A DNA stretch of 64,000 nt from Mycolicibacterium sp. MU0050 (GCF_963378085.1 NZ_OY726395.1:1922001-1986000), one strand, 5' to 3'. Shown: positions 24,052 to 34,416, numbered from the stretch's first letter. Notes: generated from the sequence alone by a model not told the origin. Made by a program: numbers and translations.

Positions 24052-26550
24052 CTACGTCGGCGGGGGCGGCGGAGGGGCCACCGGCGGCGGCGGCGGAGCC
24101 GGGGCCGGAGGAGGTGGTGGCGCCAGGGTGATCGGCGGCAGCCCCGGGATCTCGATGATGTTCGGGGGCGGGCTGGCCGGCGGCGGAGCATCGGGCGGCG
24201 GGGGCGGCCCGGACGGTCGGTCGTAGCGCGGCTGATACACCGGCGCGGGCGCGACCCCGGTGCTGGTGTTGATGGTGATGATCGACCGCGGGATGGTCTT
24301 GCCCTTCGGCGTGGTGCCCACCACCGTGCCCCGCGACGCGGAACTGTTGACCGGCGTGGGCTCGTCGGCCACGCGGAAGCCCGCGTCGATCAACCGTTTC
24401 CGCGCGGCGTCCAGCTTGAGTCCGGTCACCGACGGCACCTCGCTGCCGGGGCCGCCGTCGACCCAGCGCGGCTCGGTGGGCGGCAACCGCAGCGGTCCCA
24501 GGTCTTCGGCGATCGGCTTCATCGCGGTGTACCAGGTGCGGGCGGGCTCGTTGCCGCCGTACAGGCTGCCGCTGCCGCACTTGCGCAGCGGATACGAGCA
24601 GATTCCCGACGGGTTGGGGGTGTCGTCGAAGATGTAGTTCGCCGCGGCGTACTGGTTGGTGAAGCCCAGGAACCCGGAGGAGCGGTGGGACTCGGTGGTG
24701 CCGGTCTTGCCGGCCATCGGCAGGTCCCAGCCCACCGAAGCGGCTGCGGCGGTGGCGGTTCCGCCGGTGTGGTCCTCGCTGAGCGCGACCATCAACGCAT
24801 TCGCCAGTCCCTCGGGCACCGCCTGTTCGCAGGCCGGGGTGTCCAGCGTCACCTCGCGGCCGTGGCGGTCGAAGATCTTGTCGATCGGCGTCGGCGGGCA
24901 CCACACGCCCCCGGAGGCCAGCGTCGCGCCCACGTTGGACAACTCCAGCGGGTTGACCTCCACCGGTCCCAGCGTGAACGACCCCAGGTTCTGCCGTTTG
25001 AGGTAGTCGGCCAGGCTTTCGTTGCCGTCCGGGTGGTAGGCGCGGGCGGTGCCAGGCTCGGCGTAGGAGCGCAGCCCGAGCCGGACCGCCATGTCCACCA
25101 CGGGCGAAACCCCCACCTGCGCAATGAGCTTGGCGAACGCGGTGTTGGGCGACTTGGCCAGCGCGTCGGTGAAGTTCATCGGGCTCTGGAAACCCGCCCC
25201 GCCGGCGTTGCGCACGCACCACGTCATCGGCGGGCAGCCGGGGGAGGAACTGCTGCCCAACCCCTTGCCCTGGAACGTGTTCGGCACGTCGAGGTCGTTG
25301 TCGATGCCCATCCCCAGATCCAGCGCGGCGGCCGCGGTGAAGATCTTGAAGATGGACCCGGCGCCGTCGCCCACCAGCGAGAAGGGCTGCGGCTGCATGG
25401 TCTCGTTGGCCTTGAGATTCAAGCCGTAGGTGCGGTTGTCGGCCATCGCCAGCACCCGGTGCGCGTCCCTGCCGGGCTGCACCACGCTCATCACGCTGGC
25501 CACGCCGTCGAGGTCCGGGGCGGCCACCGCGTCCACGCCGCGCTTCACGCTGTCCTGCACCTTGGGGTCCAGCGTGGTCCGGATCAGGTAGCCGTTGCGC
25601 GCCACGTCCTCCTTGCGCAGCCCGGCCCGGGCCAGGTACTGCAGCGCGTATTCGCAGAAGAACGCCCGGTCGCCGGCGGCGATGCAGCCGTGCGGCAGCG
25701 GCCGGGGGTTGGGCAGCACTCCCAGCGGCTCGGCCTTGGCGGCGCGCAATTCCTCGGCGCGCTCGGGCAGGTTCTCGATCAGGGTGTCGAGCACGACGTT
25801 GCGGCGCTTCAACGCCCCCTCGGGGTTGGTGTAGGGATTCAGCGCGCTCGTCGACCGCACCATGCCGGCCAGCAGCGCGGCCTGCGGCCAGTTCAGGTCC
25901 GCGGCGTTGACCCCGAAATAGGTGCGCGCCGCGTCCTGCACGCCGAAGGCGCCGTTGCCGAACGACACCAGGTTCAGGTAGCGGGTCAGGATCTCCGGTT
26001 TGGACAGCGCCTGGTTCAACGCCATAGCGGCGCGGATCTCGCGGAGTTTGCGCGCCGGGGTGGCCGCGATCGCCGCGCGGCGCTCCGCATCGGTTTGCGC
26101 GTCGACCAGGAAGTTGAAGTTCTTGACGTACTGCTGCTCGATGGTCGAGCCGCCGCGGGTGTCCTCGTCGTCGCGCAGATACCCCAGGAACCCGGTGAGC
26201 GTCCCCTGCACGTCCACGCCGTTGTGCTCGGCGAAGCGCTTGTCCTCGATCGAGACGATCGCCAGCTTCATGGTGTCGGCGATCCGCGCGGTCGGGACCG
26301 GCCACCGCCGTTGCGCGTACAGCCAGGCGATCGGTTTACCACCGGCGTCGACCATGGTGGTGACCACCGGCACCTCGCCCTGCACCATCTTGGTGGTGTC
26401 CTCGGTGACCGCGTCGGACACGCGCATCGCGATCAGGCCGGCGCCGCCGGCGACCGGAAATGCCAACGCGGCGACCAGCACCCCGGCGAGCACGCAGTAC
26501 AGCGCCAGCTTGGCCACTGTTGCTCGCCGCTGCCGGCGCTCCTCGGACAT
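24052..26550 (-). CDS. ponA2: Bifunctional penicillin-binding protein PonA2-like
   Basis: 832 residues from ATG 26550. One N-terminal TM helix (LALYCVLAGVLVAALAFPVAGGAGLIA) precedes a GT51 glycosyltransferase domain with EDKRFAEHNGVD and RGGSTIEQQYVKNF. The transpeptidase domain has GSIFK (SxxK), KSPN (SxN) and KTGT. A PASTA domain follows (VPSVTGLKLDAARKRLIDAGF), then a proline-rich tail. This order is that of mycobacterial PonA2 (about 810 residues). It polymerises and crosslinks peptidoglycan. TAGGGT (26558-26563) lies 7 nt before the ATG, suggesting a leaderless mRNA. Confidence 0.93.
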   Translation of the reverse strand: MSEERRQRRATVAKLALYCVLAGVLVAALAFPVAGGAGLIAMRVSDAVTEDTTKMVQGEVPVVTTMVDAGGKPIAWLYAQRRWPVPTARIADTMKLAIVSIEDKRFAEHNGVDVQGTLTGFLGYLRDDEDTRGGSTIEQQYVKNFNFLVDAQTDAERRAAIAATPARKLREIRAAMALNQALSKPEILTRYLNLVSFGNGAFGVQDAARTYFGVNAADLNWPQAALLAGMVRSTSALNPYTNPEGALKRRNVVLDTLIENLPERAEELRAAKAEPLGVLPNPRPLPHGCIAAGDRAFFCEYALQYLARAGLRKEDVARNGYLIRTTLDPKVQDSVKRGVDAVAAPDLDGVASVMSVVQPGRDAHRVLAMADNRTYGLNLKANETMQPQPFSLVGDGAGSIFKIFTAAAALDLGMGIDNDLDVPNTFQGKGLGSSSSPGCPPMTWCVRNAGGAGFQSPMNFTDALAKSPNTAFAKLIAQVGVSPVVDMAVRLGLRSYAEPGTARAYHPDGNESLADYLKRQNLGSFTLGPVEVNPLELSNVGATLASGGVWCPPTPIDKIFDRHGREVTLDTPACEQAVPEGLANALMVALSEDHTGGTATAAAASVGWDLPMAGKTGTTESHRSSGFLGFTNQYAAANYIFDDTPNPSGICSYPLRKCGSGSLYGGNEPARTWYTAMKPIAEDLGPLRLPPTEPRWVDGGPGSEVPSVTGLKLDAARKRLIDAGFRVADEPTPVNSSASRGTVVGTTPKGKTIPRSIITINTSTGVAPAPVYQPRYDRPSGPPPPPDAPPPASPPPNIIEIPGLPPITLAPPPPPAPAPPPPPVAPPPPPPT

Positions 26551-26557
26551 ACCAACC

Positions 26558-26563
26558 ACCCTA
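26558..26563 (-). promoter_or_regulatory. -10 box for leaderless ponA2
   Basis: On the minus strand TAGGGT is followed by 7 nt and then the ponA2 ATG. No ribosome site intervenes. Confidence 0.4.
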
Positions 26564-26728
26564 AGCCGTCGGCGATTTGCTGCCGCGGGGTTCGCCGCCG
26601 CGCGTCGCCCCCGTCGGCGCGGTGCCTGCCCACGCCGGCCGGACATGCGCACGCTGCGCGCGGGCCGGGGTATCGCCGGTGGCAACATAGAGGCCACGCA
26701 TTCGGCCGCAGCAGGAGGTGATCGCACG

Positions 26729-28159
26729 GTGAGCAGTGCCGCACCGGGCAGTCCGCCGCTCAGACACACCGTGCTGGCCGACATCGACAGCAGCGCCTAC
26801 CACTCACTGCTGCAGCGTCCGGTGACCCGCGCCGAGCGGTACGCGCTGGGCAAGAGCCTGCGCGAGAAGGTACACCGCAGCGAACTGGCCGACTGGACGC
26901 CGCCGCCGGACCGCCCCGACCCGATCCGGCTGATCGAACTCAACCACCATGGCCGCCAACCCCACCTGATCCCGGTGCGGGTGGGCCGGATGGCGGCGTC
27001 GCCCTACGGCTTCCTGCGGGGCAGCGCGGTGGTGATGGCCGACGACGTCGCCCGGTTGCCCTCGACCGGCATCACCCCGGTGGTCTGCGGCGATTCCCAC
27101 CTGGGCAACTTCGGCTTCTACGCCTCGCCCGAGCGGGACCTGGTGCTGGACCTCAACGACTTCGACGAGGCCCATCCGGGCGGCTGGGAATGGGATCTGC
27201 GTCGCCTGGTCGCCAGCATCTGGGTGGCCGGCCGGCAGAACGGCGCCGCCGAGGACGACTGCGGCGCGGCGGTGCGCTCCTGCGTCACCTCGTATCGGCT
27301 GGAGTTGCGGCGGCTCGCCGAGGAGCCGCTGTTCTCCCGGTCCTTCACCCGCCTCGACGTCGAGCGGCTCGCGGGGGAGACCGCGCAGTCGCTGGCCGAC
27401 GAGGTGCGGCGCTCGGCGCGGCGGGCCCGCAACCGCACCAGTGACCGCGCGCTGCCCCGGTTCACCCAGGAGATCGACGGGGTGCGCCGCATCGTCGAGG
27501 AGCCGCCGCTGATCACCCGGCTCCCGGACCGCGAGGCCGAGGCGCTGGCCGTGGCCCTCGACGAATACCTGCTGACGCTGTCGACGCACTGGCGCCGCGT
27601 GCTCGGCGGCTACACCCTGCTCGACGTCGCGCACAAGGTGGTCGGCGTGGGCAGCGTCGGGCTGCGCGCCTACGTCGCGCTGCTGGAGGGGTCCTCACCC
27701 GAGGACGTGGTGTTCCTCCAGCTCAAGCAGGCCCGCCGCTCGGTGCTGGCCCGCTACGTCCACGGCGAGTCCGCATGGCACGCCCATCAGGGCCAGCGGG
27801 TGGTCGAATACCAGCAGGCGCTGCAGACGGTCAGCGATCCGCTGCTGGGCTGGACCACGGTGGACGGGCTGCAGTACTACGTGCGCCAGTTCCGCAACAT
27901 GAAGGGCAGCATCGCGTTGGACTCGATGGACCCGACCGCGCTCATCGACTACGCCGGGGTGGTCGGCCAGTTGCTGGCCAAGGGGCACGCCCGCACCAGC
28001 GGCGCCTCGATGATCGCCGGGTACCTGGGCCGCTCCGAAAAGGTCGACGACGCGCTGTGCGACTTCGCCCGCCGCTACGCCGATCAGACCGAGGCCGACC
28101 ACGCCGCGCTGCTGGCCGCGGTCCAATCGGGCCGCCTGCCCATCGAGCGCGGGGTATAG
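26729..28159 (+). CDS. DUF2252 protein (kinase-like fold)
   Basis: 476 residues; GTG 26729 chosen because a strong AGGAGGTG ribosome site lies 9 nt upstream. DUF2252 landmarks: R-x-GRMAASPYGFLRGSAVVMADDV, VVCGDSHLGNFGFYASPERDLVLDLNDFDEAHPGGWEWDLRRLVAS and FLQLKQARRSVL. The GDxHxxN and DLNDFDE motifs resemble catalytic and metal loops of aminoglycoside phosphotransferase-like folds, which suggests nucleotide-dependent phosphotransfer, although this family's reaction is unknown. It is divergent from ponA2 and 4 bp upstream of the next gene. Confidence 0.88.
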   Translation: MSSAAPGSPPLRHTVLADIDSSAYHSLLQRPVTRAERYALGKSLREKVHRSELADWTPPPDRPDPIRLIELNHHGRQPHLIPVRVGRMAASPYGFLRGSAVVMADDVARLPSTGITPVVCGDSHLGNFGFYASPERDLVLDLNDFDEAHPGGWEWDLRRLVASIWVAGRQNGAAEDDCGAAVRSCVTSYRLELRRLAEEPLFSRSFTRLDVERLAGETAQSLADEVRRSARRARNRTSDRALPRFTQEIDGVRRIVEEPPLITRLPDREAEALAVALDEYLLTLSTHWRRVLGGYTLLDVAHKVVGVGSVGLRAYVALLEGSSPEDVVFLQLKQARRSVLARYVHGESAWHAHQGQRVVEYQQALQTVSDPLLGWTTVDGLQYYVRQFRNMKGSIALDSMDPTALIDYAGVVGQLLAKGHARTSGASMIAGYLGRSEKVDDALCDFARRYADQTEADHAALLAAVQSGRLPIERGV

Positions 28160-28163
28160 GCCG

Positions 28164-29411
28164 ATGCGCGGGGGGATCGCAATGCTGGCCGCGGCGGCGC
28201 TGACGCTCACCGGCTGCGCGGGCACCGTCGCCGGGGAGGCCGTGCGGGCTCCCGATGCGGCCGTCGTCGCGCAACTGGACACCGGCGACTACGACACCGC
28301 GCCCACCCGGGAGTTGGGTACCGCCGGCGACGACGCGTTCGCCCGCGGTCTGCTCGAGAGCCAGCGGATCGCCGAATTTGTCGTCGGCCCATGGGAAGTC
28401 GACGAGGAGCTGACCCGGCCGGCCGTCGGCGCGGGCAACGGGGTGAACCAGTCGATCCCCAGCGCCGACATTCTGCAGCAGGTCGTGGGCGAGGCCCCGG
28501 GTGTCGTGGAGGCGGGCCGCAACCGCGGTCTGATCGCGGGCTTCTCGAGTTGGCGCGGCGCCGCCGACGCCGCCACGGGGGGCTCGTTGCTCAACGCCGT
28601 GCTGCGGTTCCCCGATCCCGCGGCGGCCCAGGCGGCCGCGGCCGAGATCGCCGCGGCCCTCGACGCGCCGGGGCACGGCGAGTCCCCGCGGGAACCCGCA
28701 CCGATTCCCGGCCACCCCGACGCGAGCGCGGTGAGCTACACCGACTTCGGGGGGACCTCCCGGGTGCGCAGCTTCACCGCCCACGGTCCGTACGTCCTCT
28801 ATCAACTGGCCGCGCCCGGCGCCGACTCCGCCGCGGCCGCCCGCGAACTGATCGGGGACTGCCTCGACCAGCAGGTCCCGCTGATCGACAACTTTGTGCC
28901 CACGCCGGTCGACGTGCTGGGACAGCTGCCCAAGGATCCTTCCGGTGAGTTGTTGCCCGCGGTGCTGACCGACCAGAGCAACGGCGGTCTGCCGGTGTCC
29001 ACCGGCGCGTGGCAACCGTTGGCGTGGCTGCATTTCGAGCCGGACCCCCGCTCGGCGCGCGAGGCGTTCGACGACGCCGACGTGGACGTCGTCGCGCAGC
29101 GGTTGGCCACGGTGTACCGGACTCGCGACGAGGGCGCGGCCGCCGCGCTGGCCGAATATCTGCAGACCGTCGCCGCCGACGCCCCGAGTGCCGAGCCGCT
29201 CGACGACGCGGTGCCCGGACTGCCCGCCGCGCGCTGCTTCGAACGCACCGAGGGCTACGAATCCGGGACGACGCCCGTGACGTGGCAATGGAGCTCATGG
29301 CACTTCAAATGCGTCGCCCACGTCGACCGCTACGCCTACACCGTGTTTTCCCAGTCGCTGCAGGACGCGAGGCAGCAGGCCGGCGCGCAGTACCGCATCC
29401 TGACCGCTTGA
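28164..29411 (+). CDS. Lipoprotein, DUF7373-like mycobacterial family
   Basis: 415 residues with a lipoprotein signal: LAAAALTLTGCAGTVAG, lipobox LTGC, so it should be acylated and anchored to the outer face of the membrane. The mature protein has two similar halves typical of a repeated mycobacterial lipoprotein fold: RGLLESQRIAEFVVGPWEVDEEL with NAVLRFPDPAAAQAAA, then AVLTDQSNGGLPVSTGAWQPLAWLHFEPDP. Cys pairs near the C-terminus (ARCFERT, WHFKCVA) may form a disulfide. It follows DUF2252 after 4 bp and is probably cotranscribed. Function unknown. Confidence 0.8.
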   Translation: MRGGIAMLAAAALTLTGCAGTVAGEAVRAPDAAVVAQLDTGDYDTAPTRELGTAGDDAFARGLLESQRIAEFVVGPWEVDEELTRPAVGAGNGVNQSIPSADILQQVVGEAPGVVEAGRNRGLIAGFSSWRGAADAATGGSLLNAVLRFPDPAAAQAAAAEIAAALDAPGHGESPREPAPIPGHPDASAVSYTDFGGTSRVRSFTAHGPYVLYQLAAPGADSAAAARELIGDCLDQQVPLIDNFVPTPVDVLGQLPKDPSGELLPAVLTDQSNGGLPVSTGAWQPLAWLHFEPDPRSAREAFDDADVDVVAQRLATVYRTRDEGAAAALAEYLQTVAADAPSAEPLDDAVPGLPAARCFERTEGYESGTTPVTWQWSSWHFKCVAHVDRYAYTVFSQSLQDARQQAGAQYRILTA

Positions 29412-29415
29412 GCGC

Positions 29416-30387
29416 TCAGCGGCGACCGATCCTCTCCAGCAGCATGTTGGCCATGCTGCGCGGCGCCGATACCGGATGGAACGCCCGGGCGGCGACGGTC
29501 AGCCGCTGCTGCGCTTCGGCGCTGAGCTCGATTTCGGCTGCGGCGACGTTGAATTCGAGCTGTTCGACGCTGGAGGCGCCCGGGATGGCGACCACCTGCG
29601 GCAGGCTCAGCAGCCAGGCCAGCGCCACCTGTGCGGGCTTGGCGTCCACCTCGACGGCCACCTGACGCAACACGTCGAGCAACGGCTCGATCCGGCTGAG
29701 GTTCTCGGTGCCGAACAGCGGATTGGTGGCCCGCACCCCGCCGGGGCGATTCTGCAACCCGTACTTGCCGCTGAGCAGTCCCTGGGCCAGCGGGCTGTAG
29801 GCGATCACCACCCGTTGGTGCTGCTCGGCAAACGGCACCAGGTCGTCGAGCGGAGCGGGATTGGCCAACGAGAAGTGCACCTGGTTGCTGATCACCGGCA
29901 GGCCCAACGCGGCATCGGCCTTGCGCCAGCGCTCCAGGGAGTAGGTGGAGACGCCGGCCCGGCGGATGCGCCCGCTCTCCAGCAGTTCCCGCATGCCCGG
30001 CATGATCACCGAATCGGGGACCACCGGGTTGGGCTTGTGAATCTGGTACAGCGGGATGGTCTCGAGCCGCAGCCGCCGGGCGCTGGCCTCGGCGCGTTGC
30101 TTGACCACGGCGGGAAACGGCGCGATCGGGAAGATCTTGCTGGCCACCACCACCTCTGACCGCTCCTCGCCGAGCGCCTCGGCCAGGATGCGTTCGCTCT
30201 TGCCCATGCCGTAGATCTCGGCGGTGTCGAACAGTGTCACGCCGAGTTCGCGGGCCCGGCGGACGATGTCGCGGGCGGCGCCACTCGCGTAGTTCTCGCC
30301 GTAACCCCACTCCCGGGAACCGAACTGCCAGGTCCCCAGGCCGATCCGGCTGACCTGACCGAGCCCATCCACGTCGAGGTATCTCAT
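29416..30387 (-). CDS. Aldo/keto reductase
   Basis: 323 residues from ATG 30387; a GTG nine bases upstream is possible. It has the AKR pattern: LGLGTWQFGSREWGYG-type opening, FDTAEIYGMGKSERILAEAL carrying the catalytic Asp and Tyr (DTAEIYG), VVVASKI with the Lys, and IYQIHKPNPVVPD with the His. The C-terminal QVALAWLLSLPQVVAIPGASS is the NADPH-binding part. It reduces aldehydes or ketones; the natural substrate is unknown. It converges with the lipoprotein gene, 4 bp apart. Confidence 0.92.
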   Translation of the reverse strand: MRYLDVDGLGQVSRIGLGTWQFGSREWGYGENYASGAARDIVRRARELGVTLFDTAEIYGMGKSERILAEALGEERSEVVVASKIFPIAPFPAVVKQRAEASARRLRLETIPLYQIHKPNPVVPDSVIMPGMRELLESGRIRRAGVSTYSLERWRKADAALGLPVISNQVHFSLANPAPLDDLVPFAEQHQRVVIAYSPLAQGLLSGKYGLQNRPGGVRATNPLFGTENLSRIEPLLDVLRQVAVEVDAKPAQVALAWLLSLPQVVAIPGASSVEQLEFNVAAAEIELSAEAQQRLTVAARAFHPVSAPRSMANMLLERIGRR

Positions 30388-30433
30388 GCGGTCCACCGTA
30401 CTGATCGGGTGACCGGCGGCGGCGGGAACGCCG

Positions 30434-33325
30434 TCAGGAACTGCGGGTGGCCAGCCGGGTGATGGCGCCCTGCGAGGGCCGCTGCTTCACCCGTTGCGGC
30501 CACCAGAACCACTTGCCCATCAGCGCCGCGATGGACGGCATCATGAACGCGCGGATCACCAACGTGTCGAACATCAGGCCCATGCCGATCGTGGTGCCGA
30601 TCTGGGCCACCACCACCATCTCGGAGACCATCATCGACATCATGGTGAACGCGAACACCAGCCCGGCCGCGGTCACCACCGAACCGGTGCCGCCCATGGC
30701 GCGGATGATGCCGGTGTTGATGCCGGCGTGCACCTCTTCCTTGAGTCGGGCGACCAGCAGCAGGTTGTAGTCCGCGCCGACGGCCAACAGCACGATCACC
30801 GCCATGGCCATCACCATGAAGTGCAACTCGATGCCGACCAGGTGCTGCCACACCAACACCGACACACCGAAGGAGGCGCCCAGCGACAGCAGCACGGTGC
30901 CGACGATGACCCCGGCGGCCACCAGGCTCTTGGTGATCAGCAGCATGATGATGAAGATCAGGCAGATGGCGGAGATGCCGGCGATCAGCAGGTCGTAGTT
31001 GTTGCCTTCCTGCATGTCCTTGAACGCCGCGGCGGTGCCGGCCACCTGGATCTTCGAGCCCTCCAGCGGGGTGCCTTTGATGGCCTCCTTGGCGGCCAGC
31101 TTGATGCCGTCGATGATTTTGATGCCGTCCGGCGTCAGCGGGTCACCGTCGTGAGAGATGATGAACCGCACCGACTTTCCGTCCGGCGAGATGAAGCTCT
31201 CCATGCCGCGCTTGAAGTCCTCGTTGTCGAAGATCTCCGGCGGCAGATAGAACGTGTCGTCGTTCTTGGCGTCGTTGAACGCCCGGGTCATGGCCGTCTG
31301 ATTCTCTTGCTGGGCGGCCATCTGATCCTGCAGACCCTTCTGGGTCTGGTACATGGTCAGCATGGTGGTGCGCATGTTGCGCATCGACTCGATCTGCTGG
31401 GGCATCAGCGCGATCATCTGCGGCATCAGCGCGTTGAGCCGATCCAGGTCCGGTAGCAGCTCCTCCATCTGCGCGGTCATGACATCGGTGGCGTCGATGG
31501 CCTCCATCACCGATCGCATGGACTGGCACAGCGGGATGTTGTAGCAGTGCGGTTCCCAGTGCAGGTAGTTGCGGATCGGCCGGATGAAGTCCTCGAAATC
31601 CGAGATGTGGTCCCGCAATTCGATCACGTTGTCGACCATCACGTGGGTCTTGGCGGTCATGCTGCTGGTGGTCGCCGACATCTCCGTCATCAATTCGACC
31701 ATGCGGTCCATGGTGTCGATGTTGGCCTGCATGTCGTCGGCCTGCACCAGCATGTCGTCGATGCGGTCCATCAGGTACTTGCGGTTCATGTCCATCAACA
31801 GACCGCTCTGGCCCATCTGGGCGGGGATGGTGCTGTACTCCAGCGGTTCGCCCTCCGGGCGGGTGATGGACTGGACCTCGCCGATGCCCGGCACCCGGAA
31901 CACCTCCTTGGCGATCTTCTCGATCACCAGGAAGTCCGCGGGGTTGCGCAGGTCGCGCTCGGTCTCGATGAGCAGCAACTCGGGATTCATCCGGGCCGCC
32001 GAGAAGTGCCGTTCGGCCGCGGCGAAGCCCTCCTGGGCGGGCAGGTCCGTGGGCAGGTAGTTGCGGTCGTTGTAGTTGGTCTGGTAGCCGGGCAGGGTCA
32101 ACAGCCCGACCAGCGACAGCGCGACCGTGGCCAGCAGCACCGGGCCGGGCCACCGCACCACGATGGTGCCGATCCGTCGCCACATCCGGATGCGCATGGC
32201 GCGCTTGGGTTCGAGGATCTTGCCGAACCGGGTGGCGACGCTGACCATCGCCGGCCCCAGCGTCAGCGCGGTGAGGACCACCACCACCATGCCGACGAAC
32301 ATCGGGATGCCCAGGGTCTGGAAGTAGGGCAGCCGGGTGAAGCTCAGGCACAGCATGGCCCCGGCGATCGTCATGCCCGATCCGAGCACCACGTGTGCGG
32401 TGCCGTGGAACATGTCGTAGTAGGCCGCCTCGCGGTCCATGCCCTTGGTGCGGGCCTCCTGATATCGCCCGAACAGGAAGATCGCGTAGTCGGTGGCGGC
32501 GGCCACCGCCAGAGTCACCAGCAGTTGGGTGGCGAACGTCGAGAGTCCGATCAGGTCGTGGTAGCCCAAGAACGCCACCACACCGCGCGCCGAGGCCAGA
32601 CTCAACACCACCATGACCAGCGCCAGGACCGTGGTGACGATCGATCGGTAGACCAGCAGCAGCATCGTGATGATGACGGCGAAGATGACCGTCTCGATGA
32701 CGCGCACCGAGCGGTCACCGGAGATCTGCTGGTCGTTGGCCAGCGCCGAGCTACCGGTGATGAAGACCGACAGCCCCGGCGGCGGCTCGAGGCCCTCGAC
32801 GAGTTCGGTGACCGCCTGCACCGATTCGTTGGCCAGGGCCTCGCCCATGTTGCCGGCGAGGTACACCTGGACGTAGGTGGCCTTGCCGTCGGGGCTCTGC
32901 GCACCGGCCTCGGTCAGCGGGTCGCCCCAGAAGTCCTGGACATGCTCGACGTGCTTGGTGTCCGCCTTGAGCTTGGCGATCATGTCGTCGTAGAAGTAGT
33001 GCGACGCGTCGTCGAGCTGATCGTCGTGTTCGAGCACGATCATCGCCGAGCTGTCGGAGCTGAACTCCTCGAAGACCTGCCCGACCCGTTTCATCGCGAT
33101 AACCGACGGCGCGTCGTCCGGGGCCATCGACACCGAACGCATCTGCCCGACGACCTCGAGCTGCGGCACCGTGATGTTCAGCAGCGCCACGAAACCGATC
33201 CAGACGAGGATGACGGGAACGGCGAGGGTGCGCAGCCACTTGGCCAATCCGCGGCGTTTCTCGTGTTCGGCCGGGGGCGGGGCGCCCGGGACGCCGCTGG
33301 CCGCGCCGGGGATCAGGGTGCTCAT
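30434..33325 (-). CDS. mmpL: MmpL-family RND transporter (MmpL4/5-like)
   Basis: 963 residues with the two-half RND layout: TM1, a large periplasmic domain with [10 protein letters not shown], then TM2-6 containing [18 protein letters not shown], a second large helical periplasmic domain rich in Met/Gln coiled coil (about 500-680), then TM8-12 with [15 protein letters not shown] and the C-terminal [12 protein letters not shown]. The conserved Asp-Tyr pairs in TM4 and TM10 mediate proton coupling. By recall it most resembles MmpL4/MmpL5, which export siderophores or drugs with an MmpS partner; no mmpS gene is adjacent here. Start at ATG 33325 has no clear ribosome site. Confidence 0.92.
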   Translation of the reverse strand: MSTLIPGAASGVPGAPPPAEHEKRRGLAKWLRTLAVPVILVWIGFVALLNITVPQLEVVGQMRSVSMAPDDAPSVIAMKRVGQVFEEFSSDSSAMIVLEHDDQLDDASHYFYDDMIAKLKADTKHVEHVQDFWGDPLTEAGAQSPDGKATYVQVYLAGNMGEALANESVQAVTELVEGLEPPPGLSVFITGSSALANDQQISGDRSVRVIETVIFAVIITMLLLVYRSIVTTVLALVMVVLSLASARGVVAFLGYHDLIGLSTFATQLLVTLAVAAATDYAIFLFGRYQEARTKGMDREAAYYDMFHGTAHVVLGSGMTIAGAMLCLSFTRLPYFQTLGIPMFVGMVVVVLTALTLGPAMVSVATRFGKILEPKRAMRIRMWRRIGTIVVRWPGPVLLATVALSLVGLLTLPGYQTNYNDRNYLPTDLPAQEGFAAAERHFSAARMNPELLLIETERDLRNPADFLVIEKIAKEVFRVPGIGEVQSITRPEGEPLEYSTIPAQMGQSGLLMDMNRKYLMDRIDDMLVQADDMQANIDTMDRMVELMTEMSATTSSMTAKTHVMVDNVIELRDHISDFEDFIRPIRNYLHWEPHCYNIPLCQSMRSVMEAIDATDVMTAQMEELLPDLDRLNALMPQMIALMPQQIESMRNMRTTMLTMYQTQKGLQDQMAAQQENQTAMTRAFNDAKNDDTFYLPPEIFDNEDFKRGMESFISPDGKSVRFIISHDGDPLTPDGIKIIDGIKLAAKEAIKGTPLEGSKIQVAGTAAAFKDMQEGNNYDLLIAGISAICLIFIIMLLITKSLVAAGVIVGTVLLSLGASFGVSVLVWQHLVGIELHFMVMAMAVIVLLAVGADYNLLLVARLKEEVHAGINTGIIRAMGGTGSVVTAAGLVFAFTMMSMMVSEMVVVAQIGTTIGMGLMFDTLVIRAFMMPSIAALMGKWFWWPQRVKQRPSQGAITRLATRSS

Positions 33326-33437
33326 GCGGGCATCACTGGGCCGCGCACTCCGTGCTGGTGCCGGTATCGGCCATCAGTAGAAACCACCCGTGGTCGGTCG
33401 GGGAATCGCGTGGGCGAATCCGGCACTTTCGCATCTG

Positions 33438-33453
33438 TTAGTACGACTACTAA
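33438..33453. promoter_or_regulatory. Palindrome upstream of mmpL
   Basis: TTAGTA and TACTAA form perfect 6-bp arms around CGAC, in an AT-rich island about 113 bp upstream of the mmpL start. It is a plausible TetR-type operator; no regulator gene is next to it. Confidence 0.45.
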
Positions 33454-33576
33454 TATCACACGGCGGTGCGGCTCGGGGCTCTCGCCATGCGCCGCGAGGC
33501 GGGTCCCCACCGCTGCGCACGCACCGAAACGCCGTCGCGGTCGGGGTCGAGTGTAGACGCCGGTTATAGGTAAGCC

Positions 33577-34293
33577 TTAGTCGGCACCGGGGGTGGCTCC
33601 GCCGCCGGGGGAGTCGGCCCGGGAGCGCCGCCACGACCGGTACCCGCTGCGGGCGGCGAAGACCCCGATGATCGCCATGACGCACCACACTCCGATGGCG
33701 GTGTAGGCCAGCGGCGCGGACAGGTCGCCGATCGACGCGCCCAGCGCGGTGTAGACGAAGGCGCGCGGCGCCGAGCCGATGAACGCGCCCACCGCCATCT
33801 GCCACAGCGGGACCCCGAAGGCGCCGAATCCGTAGGAGGCCAGCGCGTCGGAGACGCCCGGGATGAAGCGCTGGCCGACCACCGCCCATAGGCCGCGGCG
33901 CTCGATCTGCGCGTCGAGGCGGTCCGCGCGCTCGGCGCCCAGCAGGCCCCGAGCGCTCTCGCGGCCGGCGCGCCGACCGCCCAGGCTGGCCACGCAGGCG
34001 GTGCCGACCGTCGCGCCGAGTGTGACGAAGGTGCCCAGCAGCGGGCCGAACAAGAATCCGCTGCCGGCGGCCAGGATGGGGCCGGGCACGAAGATCGCAC
34101 CGAGCAGCGCGGAGGCCACGACGTAGACCAGCGGGGCCGCCGGCCCGGTGGCGGCGATGAAGCCGCGGACGGCCTCCACGTCGAGGACCCGCGCGATCGC
34201 CACCGCGTAGAACAACGCGAACAGGAACGCGGCGAACACCAGCAGCCGCACCGCGTGGCGGCGCCGGGACACGGCGGGGTCGTCGTCGCTCAT
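33577..34293 (-). CDS. TVP38/TMEM64 (VTT domain, DedA-like) membrane protein
   Basis: 238 residues, about six hydrophobic segments. The VTT/SNARE-associated domain is recognised by VPGPILAAGSGFLFGPLLGTFVTLGATVGTACVASLGGRRAGRE and later GQRFIPGVSDALASYGFGAFGVPLWQMAVGAFIGSAPRAFVYTALGASIGD, with the conserved Gly-Phe and Arg-Pro features of the family. Such proteins are proposed lipid scramblases/transporters. It lies upstream of mmpL on the same strand, 250 bp apart, so cotranscription is uncertain. Confidence 0.88.
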   Translation of the reverse strand: MSDDDPAVSRRRHAVRLLVFAAFLFALFYAVAIARVLDVEAVRGFIAATGPAAPLVYVVASALLGAIFVPGPILAAGSGFLFGPLLGTFVTLGATVGTACVASLGGRRAGRESARGLLGAERADRLDAQIERRGLWAVVGQRFIPGVSDALASYGFGAFGVPLWQMAVGAFIGSAPRAFVYTALGASIGDLSAPLAYTAIGVWCVMAIIGVFAARSGYRSWRRSRADSPGGGATPGAD

Positions 34294-34353
34294 CGCCCGT
34301 CATCCTGCCGCAGTGCGGGCCGGCGGCACGAGTCCGCCGGGGCGCCTGTCCGC

Positions 34354-34374
34354 ATTGCCCAGCTCTGAGCGACA
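34354..34374 (-). repeat. 21-bp dispersed element, copy 5
   Basis: On the minus strand it reads TGTCGCT, CA, GAG, CT, GGGCAA, then T. It lies in the spacer between the VTT gene and the FAD monooxygenase, about 30 kb from the other four copies. Confidence 0.5.
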
Positions 34375-34416
34375 CGTGGCGGCGGGGTGGGGCGGTGCCG
34401 ACGCTGCCGCGGAGCG

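Noticed and set aside
33567..33580. Half-site resembling an IdeR (iron) box upstream of mmpL
   Set aside because: One half (TAGGTAAGCCT) is close to consensus, but the other half does not match; overall about 11 of 19 bases and it overlaps the VTT stop codon.
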